This document shows positions 22,414 through 32,151 of a stretch of 64,000 nucleotides of DNA, in pieces (the stretch's first letter is position 1; the number at the start of each line of letters is the position of its first letter). This DNA comes from Saccharomyces uvarum (Eukaryota; Ascomycota; Saccharomycetes; Saccharomycetales; Saccharomycetaceae). The notes beneath the pieces are model-generated. The model was not told the DNA's origin and searched no databases. It was given only the letters and a program-made list of their open reading frames with translations. Location: NCBI GenBank assembly GCA_947243795.1, contig OX365935.1:770794-834793 (forward strand), written 5' to 3'. Position numbers and translations under genes: made by a program.

Positions 22414-22533
22414 CGGGGGGTTTATCACTATCAATTGGTATTTCTTTCTTTCTCCCTTGCTTCATGTTTGTCATATGGTAGACCATTCGAAAAAAAACGA
22501 ACCAAAAAGACTAAAATAAAAAGAAAACACAAC

Positions 22534-24093
22534 ATGTTTAGTAGATCTACTCTCTGCTTGAGGAAGTCTGCCGCCTCCGTCGGCAGACTGCAATTGAGAT
22601 ATTTCTCGCACATTCCCATGACGGTCCCCATCAAGCTGCCCAATGGGTTGGAGTACGAACAGCCAACGGGGCTGTTCATTAACAACAAGTTCGTGCCCTC
22701 TAAGCAGAACAAGACTTTTGAAGTCATCAATCCTTCCACGGAGGAGGAAATATGCCACATTTACGAGGGTAGGGAGGACGACGTGGAGGAGGCCGTGCAG
22801 GCCGCCGACCGCGCGTTCTCGAACGGGTCCTGGTCCGGCATCGACCCCATCAACAGAGGTAAGGCCTTGTACAGGCTGGCCGAGTTGATCGAACAGGACA
22901 AGGAGATCATTGCGTCCATCGAAACTATGGACAATGGTAAGGCCATCTCATCTTCCAAGGGCGATGTCGAATTGGTCATCAACTACTTGAAGTCGTCTGC
23001 GGGTTTTGCCGACAAAATCGACGGCAGACTGGTCGACACCGGTAGGACGCATTTCTCGTACACCAAGAGACAGCCATTGGGTGTCTGCGGTCAAATCATT
23101 CCTTGGAACTTCCCACTGTTGATGTGGGCCTGGAAAATCGCACCTGCATTGGTCACCGGTAACACGGTTGTGCTGAAGACTGCCGAATCCACTCCCTTGT
23201 CTGCATTGTACGTTTCTAAATACATCCCAGAAGCTGGTATCCCACCTGGTGTGATCAACATCGTGTCTGGGTTTGGTAAGATTGTGGGTGAGGCCATTAC
23301 TAACCACCCAAAGATCAAGAAGGTTGCCTTCACAGGGTCCACGGCTACGGGTAGGCACATTTACCAACAAGCCGCCGCCGGCCTAAAAAAAGTGACATTG
23401 GAACTGGGCGGTAAGTCGCCAAATATCGTCTTCGCAGACGCCAACTTGAAAAACGCCGTGCAAAATATCATTCTTGGTATCTACTATAACTCTGGTGAAG
23501 TCTGCTGTGCGGGCTCAAGAGTGTACGTGGAAGAATCTATTTACGACAAGTTCATTGATGAGTTGAAGACCGCCTCCGAATCCATCAAAGTGGGTGACCC
23601 ATTCGATGAAGCCACATTCCAAGGTGCTCAAACCTCTCAAATGCAGCTAAACAAAATCTTGAAGTACGTCGAGATCGGTAAGAGTGAGGGTGCAACCCTG
23701 ATTACTGGTGGTGAAAGACTGGGTAGTAAGGGTTACTTCGTCAAGCCAACTGTTTTTGGTGATGTTAAGGAGAGCATGCGAATCGTTAAGGAAGAAATCT
23801 TTGGCCCTGTTGTCACCGTCACCAAGTTCAAGTCCACGGACGAAGTAATTAACATGGCAAACGACTCAGAATATGGGTTGGCTGCAGGTATTCACACCTC
23901 TAACATTAATACCGCTTTGAAAGTGGCCGATAGAGTTAATGCAGGTACCGTATGGATAAACACCTATAACGATTTCCACCACGCAGTTCCTTTCGGTGGG
24001 TTCAACGCCTCTGGTTTGGGTAGAGAAATGTCTGTCGATGCTTTACAAAACTACTTACAAGTTAAGGCCGTTCGTGCCAAGTTGGAAGACTAA
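22534..24093 (+). CDS. ALD4: Ald4 mitochondrial aldehyde dehydrogenase
   Basis: Major mitochondrial K+-activated NAD(P)+ acetaldehyde dehydrogenase. It oxidises acetaldehyde to acetate during growth on ethanol and in the pyruvate bypass. The 519-residue protein has a basic mitochondrial presequence of about 24 residues ([20 protein letters not shown]). A full ALDH domain follows: [12 protein letters not shown], the Rossmann segment [12 protein letters not shown], the catalytic Glu in [11 protein letters not shown], the catalytic Cys in [12 protein letters not shown], and [10 protein letters not shown]. The frame is open upstream to 22390, but the ATG at 22534 yields the family length of 519. 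Codon usage is strongly biased. Convergent with GDH1 over a 246-bp interval of AT-rich 3'-end signals. Confidence 0.97.
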   Translation: MFSRSTLCLRKSAASVGRLQLRYFSHIPMTVPIKLPNGLEYEQPTGLFINNKFVPSKQNKTFEVINPSTEEEICHIYEGREDDVEEAVQAADRAFSNGSWSGIDPINRGKALYRLAELIEQDKEIIASIETMDNGKAISSSKGDVELVINYLKSSAGFADKIDGRLVDTGRTHFSYTKRQPLGVCGQIIPWNFPLLMWAWKIAPALVTGNTVVLKTAESTPLSALYVSKYIPEAGIPPGVINIVSGFGKIVGEAITNHPKIKKVAFTGSTATGRHIYQQAAAGLKKVTLELGGKSPNIVFADANLKNAVQNIILGIYYNSGEVCCAGSRVYVEESIYDKFIDELKTASESIKVGDPFDEATFQGAQTSQMQLNKILKYVEIGKSEGATLITGGERLGSKGYFVKPTVFGDVKESMRIVKEEIFGPVVTVTKFKSTDEVINMANDSEYGLAAGIHTSNINTALKVADRVNAGTVWINTYNDFHHAVPFGGFNASGLGREMSVDALQNYLQVKAVRAKLED

Positions 24094-24339
24094 TTCCAGT
24101 TCACTCTTACATACATAAATATATAAATAAATAAATATTTTGTCTCTTTGTTATATCCGACCATGTCACGATTAAAATAAATGTACTTTAAAAAAATTTT
24201 TTTTTCTTTCTTTTTGCCTTTTTATCAGTTACAGAAAAATGATTTTGTATTACACGTTTTTTTTGCTTCTTTTATCTCATTATCTATCTAAATTATTTAG
24301 AAAGAACAATTATGCTGTCTTTTCTCTTTTTTAGATTAT

Positions 24340-25704
24340 TTAAAATACATCACCTTGGTCAAACATAGCATCAGAGACCTTAATGAAACTTGCAATGTTA
24401 GCACCCTTGACTAAGGATGGCAAAGCGTTACCTTCCTTAGTGTACTTCTTGGCGGAATCAATACATTCGTTGAAACAGTTGACCATGATTTTCTTTAATT
24501 CTTGGTCGACTCTTTCGCTGCTCCAAGTGATTCTTTGGGAGTTTTGAGCCATTTCCAAACCAGAAACAGCAACACCACCCAAATTAGCAGCCTTTGGTGG
24601 ACCGTACCAAACAGATTCCTTTAGTGTGGAGGCTGTGGAACGAGCAGTTTCAAAAACGGCAATGGCTTCTGGGGTGGAACCCATGTTGGAACCTTCGGCA
24701 ATAAACTTGACACCTTGGGCGACCAAAGCCTTGGCTTCGTCACCGCTGACTTCGTTTTGAGTGGCACATGGCAAGGCAATGTCGATCTTTTGAACGTGAG
24801 TCCATGGACGGGCACCGGCAATGTATTGGACTTTGTTTTCAGTGAAGGTAGAATATTCACCGACAATTTGTTTCAAGGACTTGAAATTGACCTTAGCACT
24901 GGAGATATCAGCAATTTGCTCGGAAGTGATACCGGTTTCAGAGATGATGCAACCCTTGGAGTCGGATAGAGAAACAACGGTACCGCCTAGTTCGATAACC
25001 TTCAAAGCAGCGAATTGAGCAACGTTACCGCTACCGGAGATGGTGACACGCTTACCTTCGAAGGATTCCTTACCGTTGGTGGCGTAGTCAATCATGGCTT
25101 GGGTGTAGTAGACCAAACCGTAACCAGTGGCTTCTGGTCTGATCAAAGAACCACCCCAGTTCAAACCTTTACCGGTCAAGACACCTTCCCAGGAGTTCTT
25201 GTATGTTCTGTAGGCACCGAACAGGTAACCGATTTCACGGCCACCAACACCAATATCACCAGCTGGCACATCGGTGTCTTGACCAATGTGTCTGCTTAGC
25301 TCTCTCATGAACGCGTAACAGATTCTTCTGATTTCGTTGTTGGATCTTCCCTTCAAGTCAACACACAAACCACCTTTACCACCACCCATGTCTAAGCCGG
25401 TCAAAGAGTTCTTGAAAATTTGTTCGAAACCCAAAAACTTCAAAATAGACAAGTTGACAGATGGGTGGAAACGCAAACCACCCTTGTATGGACCCTTGGC
25501 GGAGTTGTATTGCACTCTGTAACCTTGGGCAACTTCTTGTTCACCCTTGCCATTTTCCCAAGTGACTCTGAATTGTATAATTCTTTCTGGAACAGAGACG
25601 ATTGGCAAGACCTTTCTGTACTTTGGATGTTGTTCGAAAAGAGTGGAGTCTTCTAGAGAAGAGACAACTTCATCGTAAGCTTGTTGAAATTCTGGCTCGG
25701 ACAT
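24340..25704 (-). CDS. GDH1: Gdh1 NADP-dependent glutamate dehydrogenase
   Basis: Cytosolic hexameric enzyme that forms L-glutamate from ammonium, 2-oxoglutarate and NADPH, the main ammonium-assimilation route on fermentable carbon. The 454-residue protein shows the catalytic lysine motif [11 protein letters not shown] near residue 110, [15 protein letters not shown], and the coenzyme-binding motif [15 protein letters not shown]. Length equals the S. cerevisiae enzyme. GDH1 and its paralogue GDH3 are very similar; synteny with ALD4 and ATF1 marks this copy as GDH1. Codon bias is high. Upstream are Leu3, GATA and CCAAT sites. Confidence 0.97.
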   Translation of the reverse strand: MSEPEFQQAYDEVVSSLEDSTLFEQHPKYRKVLPIVSVPERIIQFRVTWENGKGEQEVAQGYRVQYNSAKGPYKGGLRFHPSVNLSILKFLGFEQIFKNSLTGLDMGGGKGGLCVDLKGRSNNEIRRICYAFMRELSRHIGQDTDVPAGDIGVGGREIGYLFGAYRTYKNSWEGVLTGKGLNWGGSLIRPEATGYGLVYYTQAMIDYATNGKESFEGKRVTISGSGNVAQFAALKVIELGGTVVSLSDSKGCIISETGITSEQIADISSAKVNFKSLKQIVGEYSTFTENKVQYIAGARPWTHVQKIDIALPCATQNEVSGDEAKALVAQGVKFIAEGSNMGSTPEAIAVFETARSTASTLKESVWYGPPKAANLGGVAVSGLEMAQNSQRITWSSERVDQELKKIMVNCFNECIDSAKKYTKEGNALPSLVKGANIASFIKVSDAMFDQGDVF

Positions 25705-26033
25705 TCTTTTTTATTATAACTAGTATACGGGTATAGTAGAGGAATACACTTTTTATACAACCTTAAATGCCTTAAAAATAAAATTTCACCGAAACCTGAG
25801 AAAACACTTTTGAAGAAATTCCAATTAAGAGTTTTACATATTTTTATATATGAAAAACAAAAACATCTCCCAGCTCTGTCCTGATTCCAATTACGTATAG
25901 CGTTTTTTTTTTTCAGTATGAAGCCAGTTCTACCAGAAAAGAGTGCTCGCGCTTTCTTCTTCCGCTGATTTCCATTGTGGTACCTGACGCTTGCAGAAAA
26001 CGGCGCAGCAGCTGATAACAGCCCCTCTCCGTT

Positions 26034-26159
26034 CATTGGCTGTGGGGCCGCACCGTTTCTTTTTCGTTGCCCCACCGCACTCAAAATACGTGAGCCGGTT
26101 CCGGCGCCCTCGCCTCGCGATAAGCAGATCGAGACCGTCCAATGGGATCGGTAGATAAG
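26034..26159. promoter_or_regulatory. GATA-factor and CCAAT sites upstream of GDH1
   Basis: GATAAG occurs at 26119-26124 and 26154-26159 (Gln3/Gat1 type). CCAAT occurs at 26139-26143, with an inverted copy (ATTGG) near 26036 (Hap2/3/4/5 type). Together with the Leu3 site this matches the known nitrogen and carbon control of GDH1. Confidence 0.5.
26095..26104. promoter_or_regulatory. Leu3 binding site upstream of GDH1
   Basis: CCGGTTCCGG is a perfect match to the Leu3 consensus CCGGNNCCGG, about 390 bp upstream of the GDH1 start. Leu3 is an established activator of S. cerevisiae GDH1, so the site is very likely functional. Confidence 0.75.
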
Positions 26160-26335
26160 CTTGTGCCAGATCAGGCCCGTTACCATGGAGTCATGTAAAC
26201 TGCATAAGGGGAGCCACTTAGAAAAGAGGATAATGACCCAAGCGGTGGTCCCACGTACCATACATATTACTCGAGATCAGAAGCGGGTGTATTGAAGAAG
26301 GCGCTTCTCTCGCCACTGGCTGCAGCGGTCTCCCT

Positions 26336-26354
26336 CCCCCCCCCCCCCCCCCCC
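26336..26354 (+). repeat. 19-bp poly-C homopolymer
   Basis: An uninterrupted run of 19 C, preceded by TCCCT, in the long GDH1-ATF1 interval. Such C runs are rare in yeast and length-unstable. The G-rich complement could form a quadruplex. The exact length may be a sequencing artefact. Confidence 0.85.
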
Positions 26355-26531
26355 ACGTCCTGCTGTTGCGATCTATGGGCGCGGAGTAGTCTCAGGTTTC
26401 TTTGACGTGCACTGTTTTCCAGGCCGCTCGATCGCAGCCCTATGGGGCCAATATCACTTAAGCTGAATGTGTTTCCGCATACTTCCGCGGCACCGCAGAC
26501 GCGATTTAGTACTGGCAAGAGAAAGTGTAGC

Positions 26532-26545
26532 CGCTTTCGAAAGCG
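26532..26545. repeat. 14-bp perfect palindrome CGCTTTCGAAAGCG
   Basis: Perfect palindrome in a locally GC-rich block, 54 bp before the strong hairpin at 26599-26624. No gene assigned. It could be a protein-binding palindrome or a structural element. Confidence 0.6.
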
Positions 26546-26598
26546 AGGAAGTTCGTGCTGTGTGCTTTTCGTAGTTGAGCGTTACGCCGCAAGGAAGA

Positions 26599-26624
26599 GC
26601 GTCGCGCGAGAGATCGTGCGACGC
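26599..26624. other. Strong hairpin with GNRA tetraloop
   Basis: An 11-bp stem closes a GAGA loop: arms GCGTCGCGCGA and TCGTGCGACGC, with a single G-T wobble. In RNA this would be a very stable GNRA-capped hairpin. It lies outside any recognised gene in the GDH1-ATF1 interval. It may be part of an unannotated non-coding RNA, a promoter palindrome or chance in GC-rich DNA. Confidence 0.5.
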
Positions 26625-28446
26625 CAGATTTCATGGAAATCATGTTTACTTACGCCTTCGTAGCCTTACCTCCGTTAACCGCCTTCCCTGAAAGCCAACC
26701 ACGTAAACAGATGAGGCAGTTTGATTAAGCACAGAGAGTGTTAGATATGTAGAGTACTGATTTAATAGCACCTTGAGCTGCATTCGAGCTGCGGCGGATA
26801 AGATGGCGGCAAAACTTCTCTTGTAGTTTTGGTGCATAGCCCCGCGGCACTGGACACTGGCGCTTCTGTATGTATATCGCTATTCAAGTAATGTCTTGTT
26901 GACGTTGGAACAGTAGGAGGTTGCAATGGAACCACAAAGCGCTGCGCTCGATGGCTGCAAGATTGCCGATCTGTAAGGGACAAAATCTACGCTGTCAGGA
27001 CATAGCCGTTAGCAGTGACCCAAGCGCCTGAAAAACTGCCGGCGCGGCTAGTAGACTTATATAAAACGACTAGTATTTACTACAAGCTTACAAGGCAAGG
27101 GCGTCAAACACAATTCCAGCTGCAAAGAAGAAGAAAAAAGCTGGTACAAGCTTTCATTGCAAGAATTTAAAAATGGCCAAGACGGGGGCAACTGGATTCA
27201 GCAAATAGCGCCTTTCAGACGCCGTCGCCTGCTTGTGCAGGAACAAATTCACTAGGAAGGAAGCCAGCTCTTGCACAGCAGTGCTACTAGCATCTCGTCC
27301 ACGCCGTGAAGTTGGTTTCCCTTATTCAGTTTTTGACTATTGCGTTTTCTAGACCAAAAGAGCCATGGTGCGTCGTATGGAAAAATGCTTAATCTTTAAA
27401 GGGGACGCGTTCCTTCATAGCGTGAAATTCTAAAACCTGGTTGGACAGAAAAATAACGGGAAATGTGCTTTCTTTCTAATAACCGAGTAAATTAGTCTAC
27501 GGGGAATGACGATGCAGAAAAGGCTAACTACCGGTTTTTTGGCTATGACGACCGGCTCTGTGAACATTGAAGCCACTTACTCATAAGCAACAGGCTTTGT
27601 CTTCTTCACAGCACTCGGCTCATATGATGGTTCACCGTGTAATAATTTACAGGGTGTCTAAAAACAACCAAAGGATGGAATAACTGATAGTTTTAAAGAG
27701 GGAGTGGTACGTTCGAATGTGAGAATACGGGAGTTCGATTTCATAGCTTTCGTTACATAATCATCTATCAGGTTGAACTGCAACAGAGCTGTTCTTATAG
27801 TACCTGAAATGGTTGCGCTTCCCTACTTGCTTTCTACATTTCAGGTTATAAGCATGAAGTGTTGTCAGTCTGCCTGGATTTGTTCAGAAACCCGAGACAC
27901 CACCCCAGCTTGAGCATGGTGGAGTGGTTTCCAGTATGAAAATCCTGCTTATGTTGGCCATCCTAGCCATAATTACGTTTTCGTATAGCTGAACGTTGCG
28001 ATAAGGGGCATGACAAAATGCCATTGATGCAGTCCAGTTTCGATCGTGAGGTCGGACATGACTTGAATGTTTGTGAATGATACTAAACAAAAGCGCACAA
28101 AATTTTAATTAGAGTAAACATCTCAACACAACCTAGCTAGCCCGAAAGCTTCCCTGCTAACCCTAAAATGCTCACTTATTTCAAGCCTCAAGAGCAAAAA
28201 ATGGCCGGTATCATAGCAAATAGCCTTGAAGTTTTGGGGGTAGCACATCTACCTCAAACATCAAGTACGAGAATGTAGAATCCTCCAAAAACTTTTACAT
28301 TCCTGGATACAAACTTGAGACTGTTCTGGTAATCAAAGAATAATTCAGTGAATGTCGATTTGACATGAGCGTTTATAGTCCGGCGTATAAGCAGCGGGAT
28401 CGACATATTCTGCATGTACACTCTATCATGGTGCGTTTGCGGGAGT

Positions 28447-28821
28447 CTAAACGTAGCGAGACAGACCTTTGACAACCGTTGGTATGGCTTCCTCTGCCCC
28501 TTCAAGAACCCAAATGCGATCGTCAAAACCATCTTGGTAAGCGTCACCGTTTTGAGTAACCATAAACGTGCCTGTAACATTGGAAGGAGAGTTTACAAAG
28601 CCAGCTGGTAACCAGCTGGAAAACCATAACCGATTACGTAAACTAGTACTAGTACTAGTACCTGTCAATAGTGAAAGTGCCAAGCAATTATTTAATAGAG
28701 TCACTGAAGATGAATGTGTATTCGCCAGGTGTCTCTGAACGTCAAAATCCGCGAGCAAACCTGGGATAATAACACGGGTTGCCGAGCTAGCAAAGGAACA
28801 AGGTTGGGAACGCAGGTAACT
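28447..28821 (-). pseudogene. Unidentified 124-codon open frame, possible gene relic
   Basis: Minus-strand frame open for 124 codons with no ATG near its beginning. Codon choice in the second half is the kind preferred in well-expressed yeast genes (GGT, GAC, GCT, TAC, CAA, GTT), giving segments such as GTFMVTQNGDAYQDGFDD and RIWVLEGAEEAIPTVVKG. Where it stops (28447), another minus-strand frame continues open to 28254, as a frameshifted coding sequence would. I do not recognise the family. Chance cannot be excluded. Confidence 0.3.
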
Positions 28822-28963
28822 TCACGTAGCAGAAGGGCTGTGCACATTTCACTAACTCCACGGTATCAAACTCTGGCGCCGTCTTTAGCCTGAACATTGA
28901 TCAATGTGGAATACTGAAGTGATGTTCAATGTATTTGCTAATCTTGGTGTTTGGTGATCAAAA

Positions 28964-29200
28964 ATGCCGTCCGGAAGACTTGTGATTTTATACGTTTTTT
29001 GGACACCTATTATTTTTGGCCTTGGCATCAGCATCGCGTGGAGCGAAGTCCAAATATGTTTTCCATTGTTTTTCATGATTCTTCGAGAAGCGTCTTTTTC
29101 AAAGCCAACCCAACAAAACTTGCGACAAGGAAACAGAAGAGAGCCAATTTACCAGCTTAACAAAAATCATCAATCCAACAACTCTAATGAATACCTATAG
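28964..29200 (+). CDS. Small putative membrane ORF overlapping the ATF1 start
   Basis: A 78-codon frame beginning at an ATG in A-rich context (AAAATG). It encodes a hydrophobic N-terminal segment (ILYVFWTPIIFGLGISIAW) and a polar tail ending in QLNKNHQSNNSNEYL. It ends 14 bp inside ATF1 in a different frame. If the ATF1 transcript starts upstream of 28964, this would act as an overlapping upstream ORF and limit ATF1 translation. If the transcript starts later, it is merely promoter DNA. S. cerevisiae annotates a small YOR376W-A near here, but I cannot confirm identity. Confidence 0.25.
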   Translation: MPSGRLVILYVFWTPIIFGLGISIAWSEVQICFPLFFMILREASFSKPTQQNLRQGNRREPIYQLNKNHQSNNSNEYL

Positions 29201-30764
29201 TGAAAAAACCTCTCTTGTTCAAGACGAATGTCTGGCAAAGATGATACAGAATGGGCATTCGCGGCGTATGGGATCTGTGGAAGATTTGTACGCTGCCCTC
29301 AACAGACAGAAACTGTATCGGAATTTTTCGACGTATTCAGAGCTGAATGATTACTGCACCAAAGATCAACTCACATTAGCTCTAAGAAATATATGTTTGA
29401 AAAATCCAACTCTTCTACATATTGTGTTACCGGCAAGATGGCCAGATTATGAAAATTATTACCTTAGCACAGAATATTATTCACAGCCCCATCCAAAACA
29501 TGATTATATTTCAGTTTTGCCTGAGTTAAAATTCGATGGTGTGATTCTCAATGAGCAACCTGAGCACAATGCGCTAATGAAGCAAATTCTTCAAGAACTT
29601 AAGGATAACAATGGATCTTATACTGCGAAAGTCTTTAAATTGACCACCGCTTTGACTATTCCTTACGCTGGGCCAACAAGTCCAACTTGGCGGTTGATTT
29701 GTCTTCCAGAAGAAGGACACACAGATAAGTGGAAGAAATTTATATTTTTATCTAATCATTGCATGTGTGATGGTAGATCCTCAATTCACTTTTTCCAGGA
29801 TCTAAGAGATGAATTAAACAATATGAAAACTCCGCCAAAGAAATTGGACTACATTTTCCAGTATGAAAAGGACTACCAACTTTTGAGAAAGCTTCCAGAA
29901 CCAATTGAAAATATGATAGATTTTAGGCCACCTTATATGTTTATTCCGAAGTCCCTTATTTCGGGCTTTATTTACAGTCATTTGAGGTTTTCTTCAAAGG
30001 GTGTATGCACGAGAATGGATGAGATAGAAAAAAGTGATGAAGTTGTTACAGAAATCATCACTATTTCACCATCAGAGTTTCAAAAAATCAAAGCGATAAT
30101 CAAATCAAACATTCCAGGCAAGTGCACCATCACTCCGTTCTTAGAAGTTTGTTGGTTTGTATCTCTCCATAAATGGGGCAAGTTTTTCAAACCATTGAAG
30201 TTCGAGTGGCTTACCGATGTTTTTATTCCTGCAGATTGCCGCTCATTGCTGCCTGAAGATGAAGAAGTGAGAGCTATGTACAGGTACGGCGCTAACGTCG
30301 GGTTTGTTGACTTCACTCCATGGATAAGCGAATTTAACATGAATGACAGCAAAGAAAATTTCTGGCCACTTATAGCACATTATCATGAAGTAATCTCCGG
30401 GGCGATAAAAGACAAGAAGCATCTCAATGGTTTGGGGTTCAATATACAAGGCTTGGTCCAAAAGTATGTCAATATTGATAAAGTAATGCGTGATCGTGCT
30501 CTTGGTAAATCACGTGGAGGTACTTTGTTGAGTAACGTAGGGATTTTCCACCAATCGGAGGAGACCGACAGCAGATATTCTATAAGAGATTTGGCCTTCG
30601 GTCAATTTCAAGGGTCATGGCACCAAGCATTTTCATTGGGCGTTTGTTCGACTAATGTGAAGGGAATGAACATTGTGATTTCTTCAACGAAAAATGTCGT
30701 GGGTAGCCAAGAATCGTTGGAGGAACTCTGTGCCATGTACAAGGCTCTGCTTTTAAATCCCTAA
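29187..30764 (+). CDS. ATF1: Atf1 alcohol O-acetyltransferase
   Basis: Transfers acetyl from acetyl-CoA to alcohols such as isoamyl alcohol and ethanol, making acetate esters; also acetylates sterols. It sits on lipid droplets and the ER. The 525-residue protein, same length as S. cerevisiae Atf1, contains the acyltransferase HxxxD motif as HCMCDGRSS (His191, Asp195), and FGQFQGSWHQAFSLGVCSTN near the C-terminus. N- and C-terminal amphipathic segments known to target lipid droplets are present (MIQNGHSRRMGSVEDLYAAL; SLEELCAMYKALLL). Divergence from the S. cerevisiae sequence is obvious in the first 20 residues. Starts at the only nearby in-frame ATG. Confidence 0.95.
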   Translation: MNTYSEKTSLVQDECLAKMIQNGHSRRMGSVEDLYAALNRQKLYRNFSTYSELNDYCTKDQLTLALRNICLKNPTLLHIVLPARWPDYENYYLSTEYYSQPHPKHDYISVLPELKFDGVILNEQPEHNALMKQILQELKDNNGSYTAKVFKLTTALTIPYAGPTSPTWRLICLPEEGHTDKWKKFIFLSNHCMCDGRSSIHFFQDLRDELNNMKTPPKKLDYIFQYEKDYQLLRKLPEPIENMIDFRPPYMFIPKSLISGFIYSHLRFSSKGVCTRMDEIEKSDEVVTEIITISPSEFQKIKAIIKSNIPGKCTITPFLEVCWFVSLHKWGKFFKPLKFEWLTDVFIPADCRSLLPEDEEVRAMYRYGANVGFVDFTPWISEFNMNDSKENFWPLIAHYHEVISGAIKDKKHLNGLGFNIQGLVQKYVNIDKVMRDRALGKSRGGTLLSNVGIFHQSEETDSRYSIRDLAFGQFQGSWHQAFSLGVCSTNVKGMNIVISSTKNVVGSQESLEELCAMYKALLLNP

Positions 30765-31432
30765 TTCTTCTGAGAGAGTGCATTGGCAGATACTTTTCAA
30801 AAAAATAGTTATATTGTAGGACTACCTTGTTTTGATATTGTATTGTTTTTTAGCCGGTAGAGGGGAATGGCACTAAAATTCGAACTAATCAATATTTAAA
30901 AGTGATTAAACGTGTGTAAGGTAAGTAAATGAGCAGAATGACGCTTGTGATAGATATTAACGCAAAATATGTACTTTGAGGATGTAATAAATCTGAAGCT
31001 CGAAAGTAATTCAATTGGCGCAGTTTCTCATCTTCATGCTCAAATAGTTATTAAGCTACAGCTAACACACAGTACCGATTTGAGATGACGGAGTTTCCCT
31101 CAGCATAAAATTTTCTTTTCTTTTCCCCCGTTACAATACTATTAATACTGTTCGGGCTAATTATGTACGTTCCCTCTATTTATACAAACATGTATTGTTT
31201 TCTTCTTGTGTTATTTTTTTGTAGAGTCCTAGAAAATACTTTCAGTTTCTTTATCTTAGTAGAAAACTCAAGCAGTCTTATCTTGTATATAAAAGAATAA
31301 ATCTGGTTTTGGTTCGCTACTACAAACATTAATTGTCGGTCACCTCTTTATTCGAAATTCCCAATGAACTGATATCACTTCATGGACATATACTAGCTAG
31401 CAAGAGCTGGCTCAAGTTTCTGAGTCCTAATT

Positions 31433-31618
31433 ATGGCAATGGTCGGGCTGTCTTACATGTTCCATAGTTACAGCACGAGTTCTAAGAAATCCGAGTTCCA
31501 TGCTTTCATTAGGTTATGCCTCAGCAGTATAGAAGCTGGTGACGTTAAAAAAATCCTCGAGGATGCCCAAGCCTCGTTCCACGCGAATTGCGATGCCTAT
31601 TTTTACTTTTTTTTTTGA
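31433..31618 (+). CDS. Small doubtful ORF downstream of a TATA box
   Basis: A 61-codon frame from ATG to TGA, about 140 bp after a perfect TATATAAAA. The predicted peptide has a helical middle (EAGDVKKILEDAQASFHAN) and ends in a Phe/Tyr-rich tail translated from a T tract. Two short upstream ATG frames (near 31364 and 31382) argue against efficient translation. No family recognised. It could be a relic or chance. Confidence 0.2.
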   Translation: MAMVGLSYMFHSYSTSSKKSEFHAFIRLCLSSIEAGDVKKILEDAQASFHANCDAYFYFFF

Positions 31619-31851
31619 GTAGGCTTTTTCTTCAGGTAGAGTGATCTAGCACCCAGATTTATTTTACTGGAGATGGACAAGTAACCAGGGAAACCTAATA
31701 TGCTGGCAGTGACTAGCCAGAACAATGGCAACGGGCACATGCATACCGCAAACGCACGGATGTTTCAGCACGCACGCCTGAGTTAGTATCGGTCGCCTAC
31801 CAGTGACCTGGTTACCAATATTAGCCTAAAAAGGTGTGTGATAAAAGTGTT

Positions 31852-31978
31852 TGCGGCTATTGCGGCTATCGTCATGGTTGTCGCTACAGGTTTCCAACAT
31901 TTTTTTCATTGGGCTACATTTTTAACGCGAACTGTTCCGCCAAAAGTGCGGCTATTGCGGAACCCGGAACCCGGAACA
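31852..31978 (+). promoter_or_regulatory. CGG-triplet cluster upstream of AMF1
   Basis: The 14-mer TGCGGCTATTGCGG occurs exactly twice (31852-31865 and 31947-31960), giving directly repeated CGG triplets six bases apart. The second copy runs into three tandem units of CGGAACC (31958-31978, last base differing). CGG triplets with fixed spacing are the usual targets of Zn2Cys6 regulators, and one such regulator (RDR1) is encoded just downstream. Which factor binds is unknown. Confidence 0.5.
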
Positions 31979-32151
31979 CTTAGGTGATGATCTATCCGCA
32001 AGGGTTTAAATAAACGAGATTCGTTAGTAGCGTTCAAACCAACCAACCAATTAGTATATTTACTCAGCAATATAACCATTTACGCATTATATGCTTCTAA
32101 CATGCTATACACTAAGGTCTTGTGCTGCAAAGTAACTAATCGCTGAAACAG

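Larger units (their letters stand above)
25705..28963. other. Long gene-poor interval between GDH1 and ATF1
   Basis: About 3.3 kb without a recognised gene. The first 700 bp is the GDH1 promoter region. About 26260-27260 is visibly more GC-rich than the flanks, with CGG-containing words, the C run and the hairpins. A TATATAAAA box at 27058-27066 is followed at 27173 by an ATG with purine-rich leader, but that frame stops after 11 codons. The right half (about 28250-28821, minus strand) holds two abutting open frames of protein-like composition. A similarly large interval exists in S. cerevisiae. Confidence 0.6.
30765..32151. other. Intergenic region ATF1-AMF1
   Basis: About 1.4 kb. The first part is the ATF1 3' region. 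A TATATAAAA box at 31286-31294 precedes a 61-codon ATG frame at 31433-31618 with no recognised similarity, and short upstream ATGs intervene, so it is doubtful as a gene. The last 320 bp hold a cluster of CGG triplets in the AMF1 promoter, listed separately. Confidence 0.55.

Noticed and set aside
22390-22533. N-terminal extension of ALD4
   Set aside because: It contains the TATA box and leader. The mitochondrial presequence starts at 22534.
27700-27760. GTTCGAATG/GTTCGATTT words suggesting a tRNA B box
   Set aside because: No matching A box at the right distance and no cloverleaf can be drawn.
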